The notes under the pieces are model-generated. The model worked only from the letters and a program-made list of their open reading frames with translations. It did not search any database and was not told the origin of the DNA. A DNA stretch of 64,000 nt from Cercophora sp. LCS_1 (Eukaryota > Ascomycota > Sordariomycetes > Sordariales > Lasiosphaeriaceae). A program made the position numbers and the translations under genes. The DNA lies in the NCBI GenBank assembly GCA_036250225.1, contig JAPZLL010000039.1, positions 62,001-126,000 on the forward strand, written 5' to 3'. Within the stretch, counting starts at the first letter, position 1, and every line of letters starts with the position of its first letter. Positions 22,349-32,354 of this stretch are shown here, piece after piece.

Positions 22349-23974
22349 ATGACCAGCGAACTCAGCACGGCGCCGGCGCTTTCGACGCCAGCCGAGCACC
22401 TTTTCGAACATGTCGAGCCCGTTGCCGAGAGCGACGCCCAGGGCTCGAAACGGCCGCCCGAACAGCTTCACGAAATCTACGAAATAGCACGAACGGCGCA
22501 CGAGATACAGAATGGCGGCTGGAAGAGAATTGGTCTTCAGTTTCCTGATACCATGCTTAGAGATGCGCCCTGGGTATCCGAAGCGCTCAGCACCGAGCTC
22601 GCTTCGCTACAAACAACCAGCACCCACCCAGAGGCCTCGACGAACGGGGCTATCAATGGAAGCCCGCCCACAAAGCCACAGAGGATATATATCCTCGCCG
22701 ACACTTCCTATAGCGCGTGCTGCGTAGACGAGATTGCCGCCGAGCATGTTGATGCCGACGTGGTCGTCCACTACGGTCGCTCCTGTCTCTCCCCGACCTC
22801 CCGCCTCCCTGTCACCTACGTCTTCACCGAACACCAACTCGACCGCGCCGCGACCATCGCCGCTTTCGAAAAAGAATACACAGAAAAAGATACCAAAGCC
22901 ATTCTTATGGCTGACGTCACATACCAATCCCACATCCAGCCCCTCGCTACCGAGCTCGCCTCCCGCGGATACACGTCTCTCCTCTCGACGACCATCATCC
23001 ACGACCCGACAGGGCGAATACCCAATCGCAAGATTGTCACTCCAACCAGCGAGCCCGTACACGAGGCCAACCTCCAAGACTACTCCATCTTCCACATCTC
23101 CACGCCCCCAACTGCCCTCCTCCTCGCCCTCTCCTCGCGCGTCAAGTCGCTTCACATCCACCCCACGTCCTCAAGCGATGCTCAAATAACGTCCACCCAA
23201 CGCCTCCTCGGTCGGCGGTACGCGAGGTTATTGAGTCTTGCCTCGGCAGGAATTATCGGTATATTGGTGAACACCCTCTCCGTTGCAAACTACCTCTCCT
23301 CGATCAATGCCATTCGTAAGCGGATTGCCGCCGCCGAGAAAAAGAGCTATACTGTGGTAGTGGGCAAGCTCAACCCTGCGAAGCTTGCAAACTTTGCGGA
23401 GGTCGATGGCTGGGTGGTCGTCGGATGCTGGGAAAGCTCACTCGTCGAAGACGACGCCGGGTTCTACAAGCCTGTCATCACACCGTTCGAGCTGGAAGTA
23501 GCTTTGGCAGGAGACGAAAACCGAGTGTGGACAGGAGAGTGGTGGGGCGGGATCGAGGGCGTTACAGAGGCCGAGCCCAAGAAGGAGGAGGAAAATGGGG
23601 TAGGCGGTATCGAAGTGGGTGAGGATGAGGACGATGAGGAATCAGCGCCGCCTGAGTTTGATCTCAGGACCGGAAAGTTGATCAGCCATAGTCGGCCGAT
23701 GAGGATGGTCGCGAAGGAGACAAAGCAGGCCTCTAAGAAGGGGAATGAAGGGAAAGCTGTCGTGTCAGACTCAGGAGCGTTAACACTGAGGCCCAAAGCC
23801 GAGTTGGCGACCGTCAACGGGGTGGTCAGTCCAGGAGCGGAGTTTCTACGGTCACAGAGGACGTGGCAGGGGTTGGGGAGCGATTATACAGTGGAAGAGA
23901 GCACAACCATCGAGGAAGGGAGGAGTGGCGTGGCGAGAGGGTACACCGTCGGAGAGGATGCAGAGAAGAGGTAG
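22349..23974 (+). CDS. DPH2: 2-(3-amino-3-carboxypropyl)histidine synthase subunit 2 (541 aa)
   Basis: DPH2 partners DPH1 in the first step of diphthamide synthesis, the transfer of a 3-amino-3-carboxypropyl group from SAM to a histidine of elongation factor 2 in the cytosol. One exon, 541 aa from 22349 (MTSELST). A longer in-frame ATG at 22211 would add 46 residues of a different character. Visible hallmarks are RIGLQFPDTMLRDAPWVSE, YILADTSYSACCVDEIAAEH, DVVVHYGRSCLSPTSRLPV, VVGKLNPAKLANF and VVVGCWESSL followed by FYKPVITPFELEVAL. These include the cysteine-bearing sites of the iron-sulfur fold. The C-terminal 120 residues are acidic and variable. Single exon, ubiquitous housekeeping gene. 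Confidence 0.95.
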   Translation: MTSELSTAPALSTPAEHLFEHVEPVAESDAQGSKRPPEQLHEIYEIARTAHEIQNGGWKRIGLQFPDTMLRDAPWVSEALSTELASLQTTSTHPEASTNGAINGSPPTKPQRIYILADTSYSACCVDEIAAEHVDADVVVHYGRSCLSPTSRLPVTYVFTEHQLDRAATIAAFEKEYTEKDTKAILMADVTYQSHIQPLATELASRGYTSLLSTTIIHDPTGRIPNRKIVTPTSEPVHEANLQDYSIFHISTPPTALLLALSSRVKSLHIHPTSSSDAQITSTQRLLGRRYARLLSLASAGIIGILVNTLSVANYLSSINAIRKRIAAAEKKSYTVVVGKLNPAKLANFAEVDGWVVVGCWESSLVEDDAGFYKPVITPFELEVALAGDENRVWTGEWWGGIEGVTEAEPKKEEENGVGGIEVGEDEDDEESAPPEFDLRTGKLISHSRPMRMVAKETKQASKKGNEGKAVVSDSGALTLRPKAELATVNGVVSPGAEFLRSQRTWQGLGSDYTVEESTTIEEGRSGVARGYTVGEDAEKR

Positions 23975-24148
23975 CGGAAAGGACCAGCACCCCAAAAGAA
24001 CTGGATTCCTATCTACTTGGTATAAACCCCAACCTGATCACGAGCCCCCAAGTCCAAAGTTCTACCACAAAAGGAATTCCCAGAACCACCGTGCAGCATT
24101 CGGCTCCCAACAAGAACCGCCCAAGCCGGCTTCTTCGGTGCCCTCTGC

Positions 24149-24524
24149 CTACTCGAAGTCTGTCCCCGAGCGAATCCCGGCCGAAGGAGGCACATGCGCC
24201 GCCTGACTGTACGCAGGCGGCCGCACGGGGTCATAAATAGGAGGCGGATCGATCGTCGCATCCGAGCTGGTAGATGGCCGTGAAGAAGTTCGACTGAAGA
24301 CGGTGACGTGGAGTCGTGGGGGTGGTGGTTGTTGCCCAAAAAGCCGCCCGCCCCTGACGATCCACACCGCCATGAGGAAAGGAAGGACGCCTCCGGTGGC
24401 GCCGACCAGAACAATGATTAATTCAGTGTCAGAGATGATGCTGTGGTTGTCGCCTTGGCTCTGTGGGTGGTGTTAGTAGGCTTTTTGTTGATTGACTACT
24501 TTGGGAGATGATCTATCGTACCAT
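24149..24524 (-). CDS. Small single-pass membrane protein with PPxY tail (104 aa)
   Basis: Two exons, complement of 24149-24460 and 24522-24524. The first exon is only the ATG codon, followed directly by a GTACGA donor; the 61-nt intron has a canonical branch site CTACTAAC and a CACAG acceptor. The protein is 104 aa: about 14 outside residues (MSQGDNHSIISDTE), a membrane segment LIIVLVGATGGVLPFLMAVWIV, an Arg-rich border, and a tail with two WW-domain ligands, PPIY and PPAY. I do not know the family. PPxY motifs bind Nedd4/Rsp5-type ubiquitin ligases and similar WW proteins. It converges with DPH2 and heads an array of similar proteins. Confidence 0.6.
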
Positions 24525-24915
24525 ATTGAAGATTTTTTTGAAGCGTTTTGAACAAGGTGAAGAATGAGCGGGTGGTCGTTCTGGGGGAAGTAAAAGACTA
24601 AGAAACGGAAAAGAAACGTCGGTTTATAGCGATGTCCATGTCGACGGTATGAGAGATGTCAGGCTCACTCCGTTCCATGCGTCAGGAAGAACAGCCAGCA
24701 AAGGTACAGCTCGATCCGTGAAGTGTAAAGACGTGAATATGAAGCGTCTGAACACAACGGACATGACGCATATCAGGTGCAAGATCAAAACATGCAGACC
24801 AACAACAGCTCATAACCACTCTGATGACATCCCATCAATATATTTCTTGACATGATATGATGCCTCAAGCAGAGGACACACTCACCGATGTGTCGCCTTA
24901 TCAGCTGAGGCAAGC

Positions 24916-25203
24916 CTAGTGCGGGCTATAAACCGGCGGTGGCTGCCGCGGAGGCGCCCGGGGAGCGTAGGGAGGCGACAGATCTGGCTGGACATTCCGG
25001 TTCGGATCCACTGTAGGTCGGACGTCTCTTTGTCTTGGGGCATCCAGGTTGGGATTGACCGCAGGTAGGACAGCATTTTGACTGACGAGAGCGCTCCCCT
25101 GGCGTATCTCTTCCACAAACGAATAAATCGCATATATGCAGCATGCAATTCAGATGGCAAGGATTATCTTTCCTGCTATGGTGTCTATGAGCTGCGTTGC
25201 CAT
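24916..25203 (-). pseudogene. PPxY membrane-protein gene broken by an in-frame TGA
   Basis: From ATG 25203 the frame reads MATQLIDTIAGKIILAI, then TGA at 25150-25152, then IACCIYAIYSFVEEIRQG, then a Pro-rich tail ending QPPPVYSPH and a stop at 24916. Ignoring the TGA, the product would be about 95 aa with one membrane segment spanning the stop and a PPVY motif near the C-terminus, the same plan as its neighbours. No GT-AG intron can remove the TGA because no acceptor lies between it and the rest of the membrane segment. It is either a recent pseudogene or a stop that is recoded or edited. Confidence 0.45.
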
Positions 25204-25640
25204 ATTCGGCTATGCAAGGTAGAGAATGACGAAATCCTGTTGGGGAGCGTCGAGCCTGTTGGTGAGTTGTCTGGGGCTCCTGAGTCTTCCGTTATGCTTG
25301 GTTTGGAATGGGGGTAGGTGGTGATGCATAAGAGGAGCCTTGCGAGGTAGCGGCGGTTATACCACACAGTAGGTTTGCATTTTCACGAGGGTCTCATGGC
25401 ACTTTGAGCCAGAAAAGGCAACGCAAACTTGCATTCTATCCTCGATTCTCGGCAAAGCACAAAACCAAGGTTATCTTGATCCCGTCAACCTCGGACCGTA
25501 TACCCTAGGATGCCGTGCAGAACTCTAAAACAACGCAACGAAGAATTGGCAAACAGCAACTTGGAATTTAACGCGAAGCCTCCAAATAGATGCCGGCCTG
25601 TGACATGGCGGAGGCGTAGAGATCGAACGTGTCGGGTATT

Positions 25641-26049
25641 TTAGCAATGGACAGGTCGATGTGTTCGGAATGGTTGGGGCATAAAGCTTCTTCCGAGAGT
25701 TATAATCTCCTGTAAAGGTACTGGTAACACCGGCCCGGACGTCGAGAGAGTATCAAAACTATGGGTCTTGAAGCGAGGCAAATAATATGAGTCAGTTATA
25801 AAACAATTCGGCGATGAATAATAGCAGAGAGAAAAATCTTACCGAGTTCCACGTCTTCTTAAACTCCAAGGGCTTGCCTCCATTGAGCTGTAGCTTCTCC
25901 CGCAAACGGCGTTCATGGTATCTCTGCCGCCCAACGCGACAGTTGGAGACAATGATGTGACAACACGCGAGCATCGTCACAGAGCAGCAAAACCAGAGGG
26001 GGACCCTGAAGGAAAATTCCAGAATGTCGACAATGTTGGTGGGATCCAT
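25641..26049 (-). CDS. Small membrane protein (about 110 aa)
   Basis: Two exons, complement of 25641-25766 and 25843-26049, give about 110 aa. MDPTNIVDILEFSFRVP is followed by a membrane segment LWFCCSVTMLACCHIIVS, then a basic stretch (RVGRQRYHERRLREKL). The intron is GTAAGA..TTCAAG, with a branch-like AACTGACTC. The second exon gives a Ser/Thr/Pro-rich tail (THSFDTLSTSGPVLPVPL). A different 3' frame further on (stop at 25568-25570, peptide ending SQAGIYLEASR) looks equally protein-like, so the 3' structure is uncertain. The coding start may also lie upstream if the membrane-type frame at 26123-26430 is spliced on through a GTATAT donor in phase. Function unknown. Confidence 0.4.
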
Positions 26050-26122
26050 CGTAGTGCAAGGGGAGCTTGAAGAATCGAAATGATATTCTTGAATCGGGAA
26101 CGAGGGAGGATGAGTCTGCGGG

Positions 26123-26430
26123 TTATGAAACGACAAGCTCTGGCTGGAGCTGCAGATATACCTGTTGGTTGCGGTACGGCCATACCCTTTCCATGAACGA
26201 GTCCCAAGACTGATTGGAGGCTCCGTGTCGTTGGCGCTTGCGATGGTGATATGGAGCCTGACTGATGAGGTCGTCACGCCTTTTCGTTGAGAGCTTCTGA
26301 CCCGCCAGGAAAACACAGGCGCCAGCGGCGAAGATGACCCCGGGGGGAGGAAGTAACAGGATGGCAACGACAAAGAGATTGCTATGTCCCGAAATTGTGA
26401 GCCCGGGATGACTTCGGTTTGAGCCGTGTA
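26123..26430 (-). CDS. Possible further small membrane-protein exon
   Basis: An open frame reads a strongly hydrophobic segment NLFVVAILLLPPPGVIFAAG followed by CVFLAGQKLSTKRRDD and a basic tail ending ELVVS-stop. The layout matches the neighbouring small membrane proteins, but there is no ATG in this stretch before the hydrophobic segment. It must be a 3' exon, or the 5' part of the gene at 25641-26049. A donor at AACCAACAG-GTATAT and an acceptor AACCCGCAG-ACTC keep phase with the latter. Confidence 0.3.
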
Positions 26431-26451
26431 ATGTCGACTGCCAGCGTCGAA

Positions 26452-26886
26452 TCAGGCGTGGTACGGCGGTGGCGAATATGCTGGAGGTCGGTCCTGATTG
26501 TAGCGGTGTTCGAGCGATGTGGGCCTCGGAGCAAATAGAGAGAATGAAGTGTAGTCGGTGTCGTGGAAGTGTGCCCGAGGGGGTAGTGTGACTCGTGATT
26601 CGAGCTGATAGCGTGGCGTTGTCGACTGCCGCTGTCGACGGTCGTCTCTTATCGTCAGGGCTAAGCGCAGAGACATATAAACGACAAAAATCAACGCAAT
26701 ACAGCCCACTGCTATGATCGCTATGTGGATCGGGCTGAGCGTCGGGGGAGGGTCTAGGTTTTCCGGTAATCCAGTGGAATGTGGCGGGAGGAGAGTACCA
26801 GATTGGCAAAGGGGCCCCGACATACAGACAACAGTTTGTCTGTCGTTAGGCCCCTCGATCAAGATACCCAAATCAGGATTAGACAT
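26452..26886 (-). CDS. Single-pass membrane protein with double PPxY C-terminus (144 aa)
   Basis: One exon, 144 aa from ATG 26886; an in-frame ATG at 27015 would add 43 residues. The outside part has a Cys pair (CMSGPLC) and a Pro-rich stretch. The membrane segment IHIAIIAVGCIALIFVVYMS is followed by a basic border (TIRDDRRQR) and a tail rich in Pro, Tyr and Ser. The chain ends RPPAYSPPPYHA, two overlapping PPxY motifs at the very C-terminus. Same architecture and strand as the genes at 24.1 and 24.9 kb, without overall sequence similarity outside the motif. Function unknown; WW-domain binding is inferred. Confidence 0.6.
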   Translation of the reverse strand: MSNPDLGILIEGPNDRQTVVCMSGPLCQSGTLLPPHSTGLPENLDPPPTLSPIHIAIIAVGCIALIFVVYMSLRLALTIRDDRRQRQSTTPRYQLESRVTLPPRAHFHDTDYTSFSLFAPRPTSLEHRYNQDRPPAYSPPPYHA

Positions 26887-27296
26887 TGAAATCGCTAGCC
26901 TTAGTTCTTGCTTGGATTGTAAATCGAGGAGAAGATTCACGCAGGAGAAAGATTGACGAACGTTTTGGTTGCCGGCTCTGAGCCCATGGAAAGCAATGGT
27001 CCTGACTTTTTTCATCTCATTAAATCTGGGAAATTAGATCTCGCAGATTGAAACGCAATCCGCCCATCCCCTGCATCACCAAAGGCTGTAGAGGTGGGAT
27101 GAGATCAAATATAGATTGCCAATAATTGTTTTGAAAATTCGTGCGGACCAAGAAGTGAAATTTTGCCCTCACGAGCACAAAGAACTCCAATCATAAAAGG
27201 TAACCGCCTCATTCACGTCAAAATGAACTTCGCGGGAAATGTGATTCATTGAGTAAACACACCATTCCCCTAATTACTTTATGGTACAGCCCATCC
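26887..27296. other. Intergenic within the membrane-protein array
   Basis: About 410 bases with no gene seen; probably the promoter of the PPxY gene at 26452-26886. Confidence 0.4.
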
Positions 27297-27745
27297 TCAA
27301 CCCATGAGGCCACAAACCCGCGCAACCCCAACCACCCCAATCACACACAACCGATGCAGCCAACGACCAATAAACCGAGCCACCGGCCAGATGGTTCTCT
27401 CGTGCTCGTGGCCCAGCAGAATATGCCGACGCGGTATCAGCCATTCCAACCAGCCATCAAACCGGTGCCAAAGCCGCCGCACGGGAGCAAAGCGGTAAAA
27501 CGGGGCAATCAAACCGACAATGAGAACTAGAGAGAAAGCGACGAGAACAATGAGGCCAAGGTGCTGGACATTGCCTTCCTGAACGGAGTTGGACATGTGC
27601 CACGGGATCATGTTGAAGAGAGAGGAAAGCGCTGTCGGCCCATCGGTGGCCGTCGGTGGAGGAGGAAAGGTGATATCCATGCTGGGCAAAGTTAATGACT
27701 GTTTTGGGGCTGAAATTAAGAAGTAACTTACATTTTGTCTTTCAT
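27297..27745 (-). CDS. Small two-hydrophobic-segment membrane protein (132 aa)
   Basis: Two exons, complement of 27297-27681 and 27732-27745. The first exon encodes only ATG-Lys-Asp-Lys plus two bases; the 50-nt intron is GTAAGT..GCCCAG. The product of 132 aa starts MKDKIMDITFPPPP, has a strong membrane segment LGLIVLVAFSLVLIVGLIAPF, a basic stretch, and a second weaker hydrophobic end (VIGVVGVARVCGLMG). It has no PPxY motif, but it shares size, strand and layout with the array members. Confidence 0.5.
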
Positions 27746-28494
27746 GGTGATGGTGTCTTTGACGCTGGGATCTTTTGGTGTTGTGCTGAGGCGAGGAAGA
27801 CACTGTTTGTGGGAGGTGATGTAAGATCAACAATGTGTTGTGCCGTGTGCAAGTGTAAAAGGTTTCAGCCAGAATTGCGGAAACTCGGACATGATCGCCA
27901 TCCCGGGTTTTCACCGGTCCTCGTACGTTTCGTCAATGATCTGGGTATAGGGCCTGGGTCAACTGGCACGGCAGCCGGTCCACAAGGCCATACACAGCTC
28001 ATATAATCACAGGAGGGCGTAACGTTCCTGCATGGAAAACAAAACAAGACCTCCATGAAATTATGCACAAGAAATACAGCTTTTGGGGTGATTGAACAGG
28101 GTCAAATGTGATGTTTTGGCAGGACGAGGGATTCAGGGGCAAAAAGTGGGTCGTGTTTTCGTGCCCCTTTTCGAAGCGTCACCCCGACTCGACGACGGTT
28201 GACAGTCCAGATTTGGAACCACCAAGTTCTCACCTTTACACAGCAAACTCACATTTGGTTTGAGTGATATTAGAGATATCTATAATGTTGCCTGTGCGTA
28301 CTTCTCGAATGCCTTTTCATGCTGACCTCAAATGACACCCCTTGTCGCTACGTCCCATGCCGAACACCAACTCCAGCCCAACGACTCCAGTGAAAGTTAC
28401 AACCCAAGAAAAAGTTGGCCTCGTAGCCGTCAAAAGTCCCAATTAGATTCCCTTCAAACACCGTACCTTTGGCAATCGACCTGGTCCCAGCGCT
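27746..28494. other. Intergenic, array to MSH6 3' end
   Basis: About 750 bases; no gene, RNA or repeat seen. Confidence 0.45.
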
Positions 28495-31400
28495 TCAAAG
28501 AGCCTCAATAGCCCGAAGCAACACCTCGATACCCCCCTTCTCAATCTCTTTGGAGCCTCCATCACCTTCCTTGAGCAGGCTCGAAACATCACTCAACACG
28601 CCCAATGGGATATAACAACCCGTTTTGGCCTTCTCCAAGCTCTCCTTGAGCCTGCTGGTATGCTCCCACGCCTTGGCCGCCTCCTCGGCGCGTTCGATGA
28701 CCTTACTTGAGATCCCGCACATGGCAGCGCAATGCATACCGAATGAGCCCTCGGCAACGCCATCCTCCAGCTTGTACAAGAATGTGATACGTCTGTTCTC
28801 GTCATCCACGTGGATCTGCATGCGTCTAGCACGAATCTCTGGGTGGTTCTCAAACTCAGTGGCCAAACTGTGGTAGTGCGTCGCAAAGAAGCCGACGCAG
28901 CCGATATGCGATGCGACATGATGCAGCACGGCCTGCGCGACTGCGACACCATCGTAGGACGAAGTTCCACGACCAAGCTCGTCCAAGATGACAAGGGAGC
29001 GAGGTGTGGCTTCTGACAATATCTTCTTCGTCTCGGACAGCTCCACAAAGAATGTGCTCTGCGCCGCGAAGATGTTGTCGTTGGCACCCAAGCGCGACAT
29101 GATGCGATCAACTGGCGTGAGGCGAGCCGAGACGGCAGGGACGTAGCACCCGATTTGTGCCATGATGACAGCGACACACGACTGGTGTAATGTTAGCTCA
29201 TGTTACAGATGGGATGAGACGGCAACATACCATGCGCAAAATTGTCGACTTGCCAGCAGCATTGGCACCGGTGAGGAGGTTGATCTTGGCCTCATCGCCG
29301 CCCAGCTTGACGTCGTTGGGGATGAAGTCGGTGACGGTGTTGAGCATGCAAGGGTGGCGGAGTTCCTTGAATTCGACGACGCTGCGATCCTCGTCCACAA
29401 AGACCGGACGACAACTTGGCTCCCCAAGAGCAGCAGAGGACTTGGCGAGACTGATCAGACAATCCAGCTGCGCAATGATCTGGATGGCAGTCAACCATGT
29501 CTCGTAGTCGACATCAAACCGCTCGAAGAATCGGGATGCCACATCCTTGACGATCTGCGAGTGTGTCTCTTCGGCCTCCTGAAGCTCTCGCACCAGGTCT
29601 TCTAGCTCCTTGAAGTAATACCGCTTGACCGCGGCGGTCGCCGACATCTGGCGCCACGTCTTGGGAACCTTGATGGCCTTGGGAGCTTCAATCTGGTAAA
29701 CCTCCTTGCCAATGTCGGTGAACTTGAGCGTCTTGCACTTCAACGCCGTCTTTTGGTGGTTGAGAAGAGAGTCAAGTTCCTCCCGAATGCGCTCGAGTTC
29801 GGCCTGACTGTTGTCAAAGTCTTCCTCTATCCCCTTGGCTGGAATGAGCAGCTTTGCTTCCCGAGCCTGCTTCCGGTCGAATGCAGACTCCCAGAAGCCT
29901 AGGGGATCCTTGAGGTCAGGCATTGCCGCCAGTAGTTTGTCCACCAGGCTGTTGCCACCTCCGAAAGCGCGAAGGAGACCCATGGTGTAGTCGATCTGCT
30001 CGAAACCTTCTAGGACACGAATGAAGTCCTCGGCCTTGCAGGCTCCGGCGTGGATTCGTGAAATGAGCCGCTCGAGGTCAGGCATCTTAGTCATCTGCGA
30101 CGAGAACTGCTCACGAATACTGTGATCGGCATTCAACATATCGACAGCGTCCAGCCTTTCGTTGATCTTCTGGATGTTGCAGAGAGGATGGCAGACCCAT
30201 TTCCGGAACAGGCGTTTGCCAAAGGGCGTGATGCATCGGTTCAAAAGGCTGAAAAGAGTGCCTTCAGAGCCTCCGTTAGCTGTGTTGGTGAAGACCTCCA
30301 AGTTGATGAGGGACTGGCCATCGAGGATGAGAGTGCCGTTCTTTTGAATGGGGTTATACCACTCAAAGTTACCCTGCGATAGGAGATTCTTCTCAAGCTT
30401 CAACACGCGGAGGTAGTGAGTCAGCGCACCAAGAGCCGACATCAGTAGCTCCTTGTCCTTAGCCTCCGCCAGTGCCGAAGGCCATGCTTCCTCTTTCTTG
30501 TTTTCTGACAGAAAGTAGCCCCCGCAATCGAGCTCGCGTCTGGTCAGATCTGCGTCCCAGAACTCGTCGCCCGGCTTCAGATAGTTCCAGAGCGTGGTTG
30601 GCGCCGTGTTATTTTTGAGAATGCGCAAAGCCTTGACAGAGATCCGCGACTTCTCGATCAAGAGCTCTCGAGGCGAGATTTGGGCGACGAAGGTCTCGAA
30701 CTTGGTAAGGTCGACATCGTCGACGAACTCGGAGATGAAGAATTGACCCGTGGCTGCGTCAACAAAGGCGAGACCGAACGCCGGCTTCTCGTCAACAACG
30801 GACTCCTTGATCGCAACACAGTATGTGGCCATGTCATCTTGAAGCATGCTTCCCTCGACCAGCGTGCCGGCTGTCAGGATGCAAGCCAGCTCCCGACGAA
30901 TGATCTTGTCCGCCTTCGAGGGCTTTGCCTTGGTATCGCGCTCGCGCATCTCCTTGCCAAGCGCCGATTCCATTTGGTCGACTCGGGCGACTTTGTAGCC
31001 CTTGGCCACGAACTGGTTCACCCAAAGATCCAGGGACCCTTCCGGAACGCCGACCATTCGCATGTTGACGCGATCAGTCATCTTCAGATCGAACAGCTGG
31101 TGCCCGATGGTGGCATCGTTCTCGTACAGTTCGTAGAACTTTCCCTTCTTGAAGAAGACAACGGTGTCCCAAAGCTTCCTCTTAATCTCCCAGTACTGCT
31201 TCTCGAAGGGAGAAAAGTTTTTCTCGGCGTGGGGAGGGATGTAGATCGAGGTAGGGTCGAAATCGGGGTGACCGGGAGGATTCTTGTTGCCGTCTAGAAT
31301 ATTCGCGAGCCACGGATATCTGTCTTCGGGCTCCTTGGTGTGTGCCTTTTGCTTTTGCTTGGACGACTTCGACTTGGTTGGCCTTGCAGTAGACGGCGCT

Positions 31401-32354
31401 GGCTCGCTCGGCTCGACATTGTTAGGATCATACTTCCACTTCTGCGCTGTGGATGTCGAGGGGATATCTTCCATCACCTCATCGTCGTCATCTGCCGCCG
31501 AAGGCCTGGCAGCTGGTGGAGACGATGATCTGTTTGCTCTCTTTCTTGGCGCTGATGACTTCGCAGCTGGCCGTTTCCTCTTCTTCGACCGCGAGGGGGC
31601 GTCGGATTCGTCTGATACAACAAAATCTGCCATCTCGTCTGCACATGTGGTCAGCCGGGCCCATTACCCCATATTTTGATGTTTCTCCCTTACCATCTTC
31701 TTCCTCAGCATCATTGGCCTCTGCCTTGTATACGTCGTCATCGTCATCGTCGTCGGGAACGGTTGGGCGGGGACGACGCTGTCGGCTTCGTCGAGCCAGC
31801 GATTCGAAAGGGTCTTCATCGTCGTCATCTGAAGATTCGGCGTAGTTGACAGTCTTCTTGACCTGCACCGAGAATGTTAGACATGGGCGAAAGGAGCGGC
31901 ATCGTGAGGTGCGGTTACCTTGCGGGAGGGGCTGCTAGCAGGCACAGCTTTATCGGCGACAACCTTTTTCTTCGACGTGTTAGAAGGTGTGGGAACGACA
32001 CAGATGATAGATATTCACCTTGACAGTGCTGGCATCCCTATTCTCCTGAGAGCTCGACGGTTCGATGGCATCGCTGCTGGGGACTGGTGCAACGTTGGAG
32101 GGGCGCTTTGAAGGGAGCTTCGAATTGGACTTCGTACTCTCTTTTAGATACTGCGACGGCTTTTCTGGCTTCGCAGAAGCTGTTGCTTTGGCGAGCGGTG
32201 AGGAGGCGGGCCCATTGGCGTTGGGAGTTGTGGAGGCCTTCGCGAAGAAACCCAAGATGCTTTGCTGCTTCCCAGTCGAGACCGTTCCGGGTTTCTTAGT
32301 CGACGGCGGTGCTCTAGCCGGCGTGCGAGCCGCTGCGGTGGACTTCTCGCCCAT
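28495..32354 (-). CDS. MSH6: DNA mismatch repair protein MSH6 (1216 aa)
   Basis: MSH6 pairs with MSH2 to form MutS-alpha, which recognises base mismatches and short loops in nuclear DNA. Five exons, complement of 28495-29181, 29231-31638, 31694-31862, 31919-31969 and 32019-32354, give 1216 aa. A perfect PCNA-binding PIP box, QQSILGFF, sits at residues 30-37, followed by a long disordered acidic/basic linker. MutS domain I has the mismatch-probing F-x-E motif in GKFYELYEND. The ATPase has Walker A TGANAAGKST, then SCVAVIMAQIGCYVPA restored by the last intron, Walker B LVILDELGRGTS and the ATHYHSL switch. The start is placed at 32354 rather than six codons upstream (32372). All introns are 49-56 nt and in phase. 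Confidence 0.97.

Noticed and set aside
25150..25152. TGA read as selenocysteine
   Set aside because: Selenoprotein machinery is absent from nearly all fungi, and no SECIS-like element was found.
26123..26809. Single long membrane-protein gene across the whole open frame
   Set aside because: Its first half overlaps the better-supported PPxY gene in another frame; only the part at 26123-26430 looks membrane-like, and it lacks an ATG.
30680..31297. Plus-strand frame of 205 codons opposite MSH6
   Set aside because: Antisense shadow of a highly conserved gene; no recognisable product.
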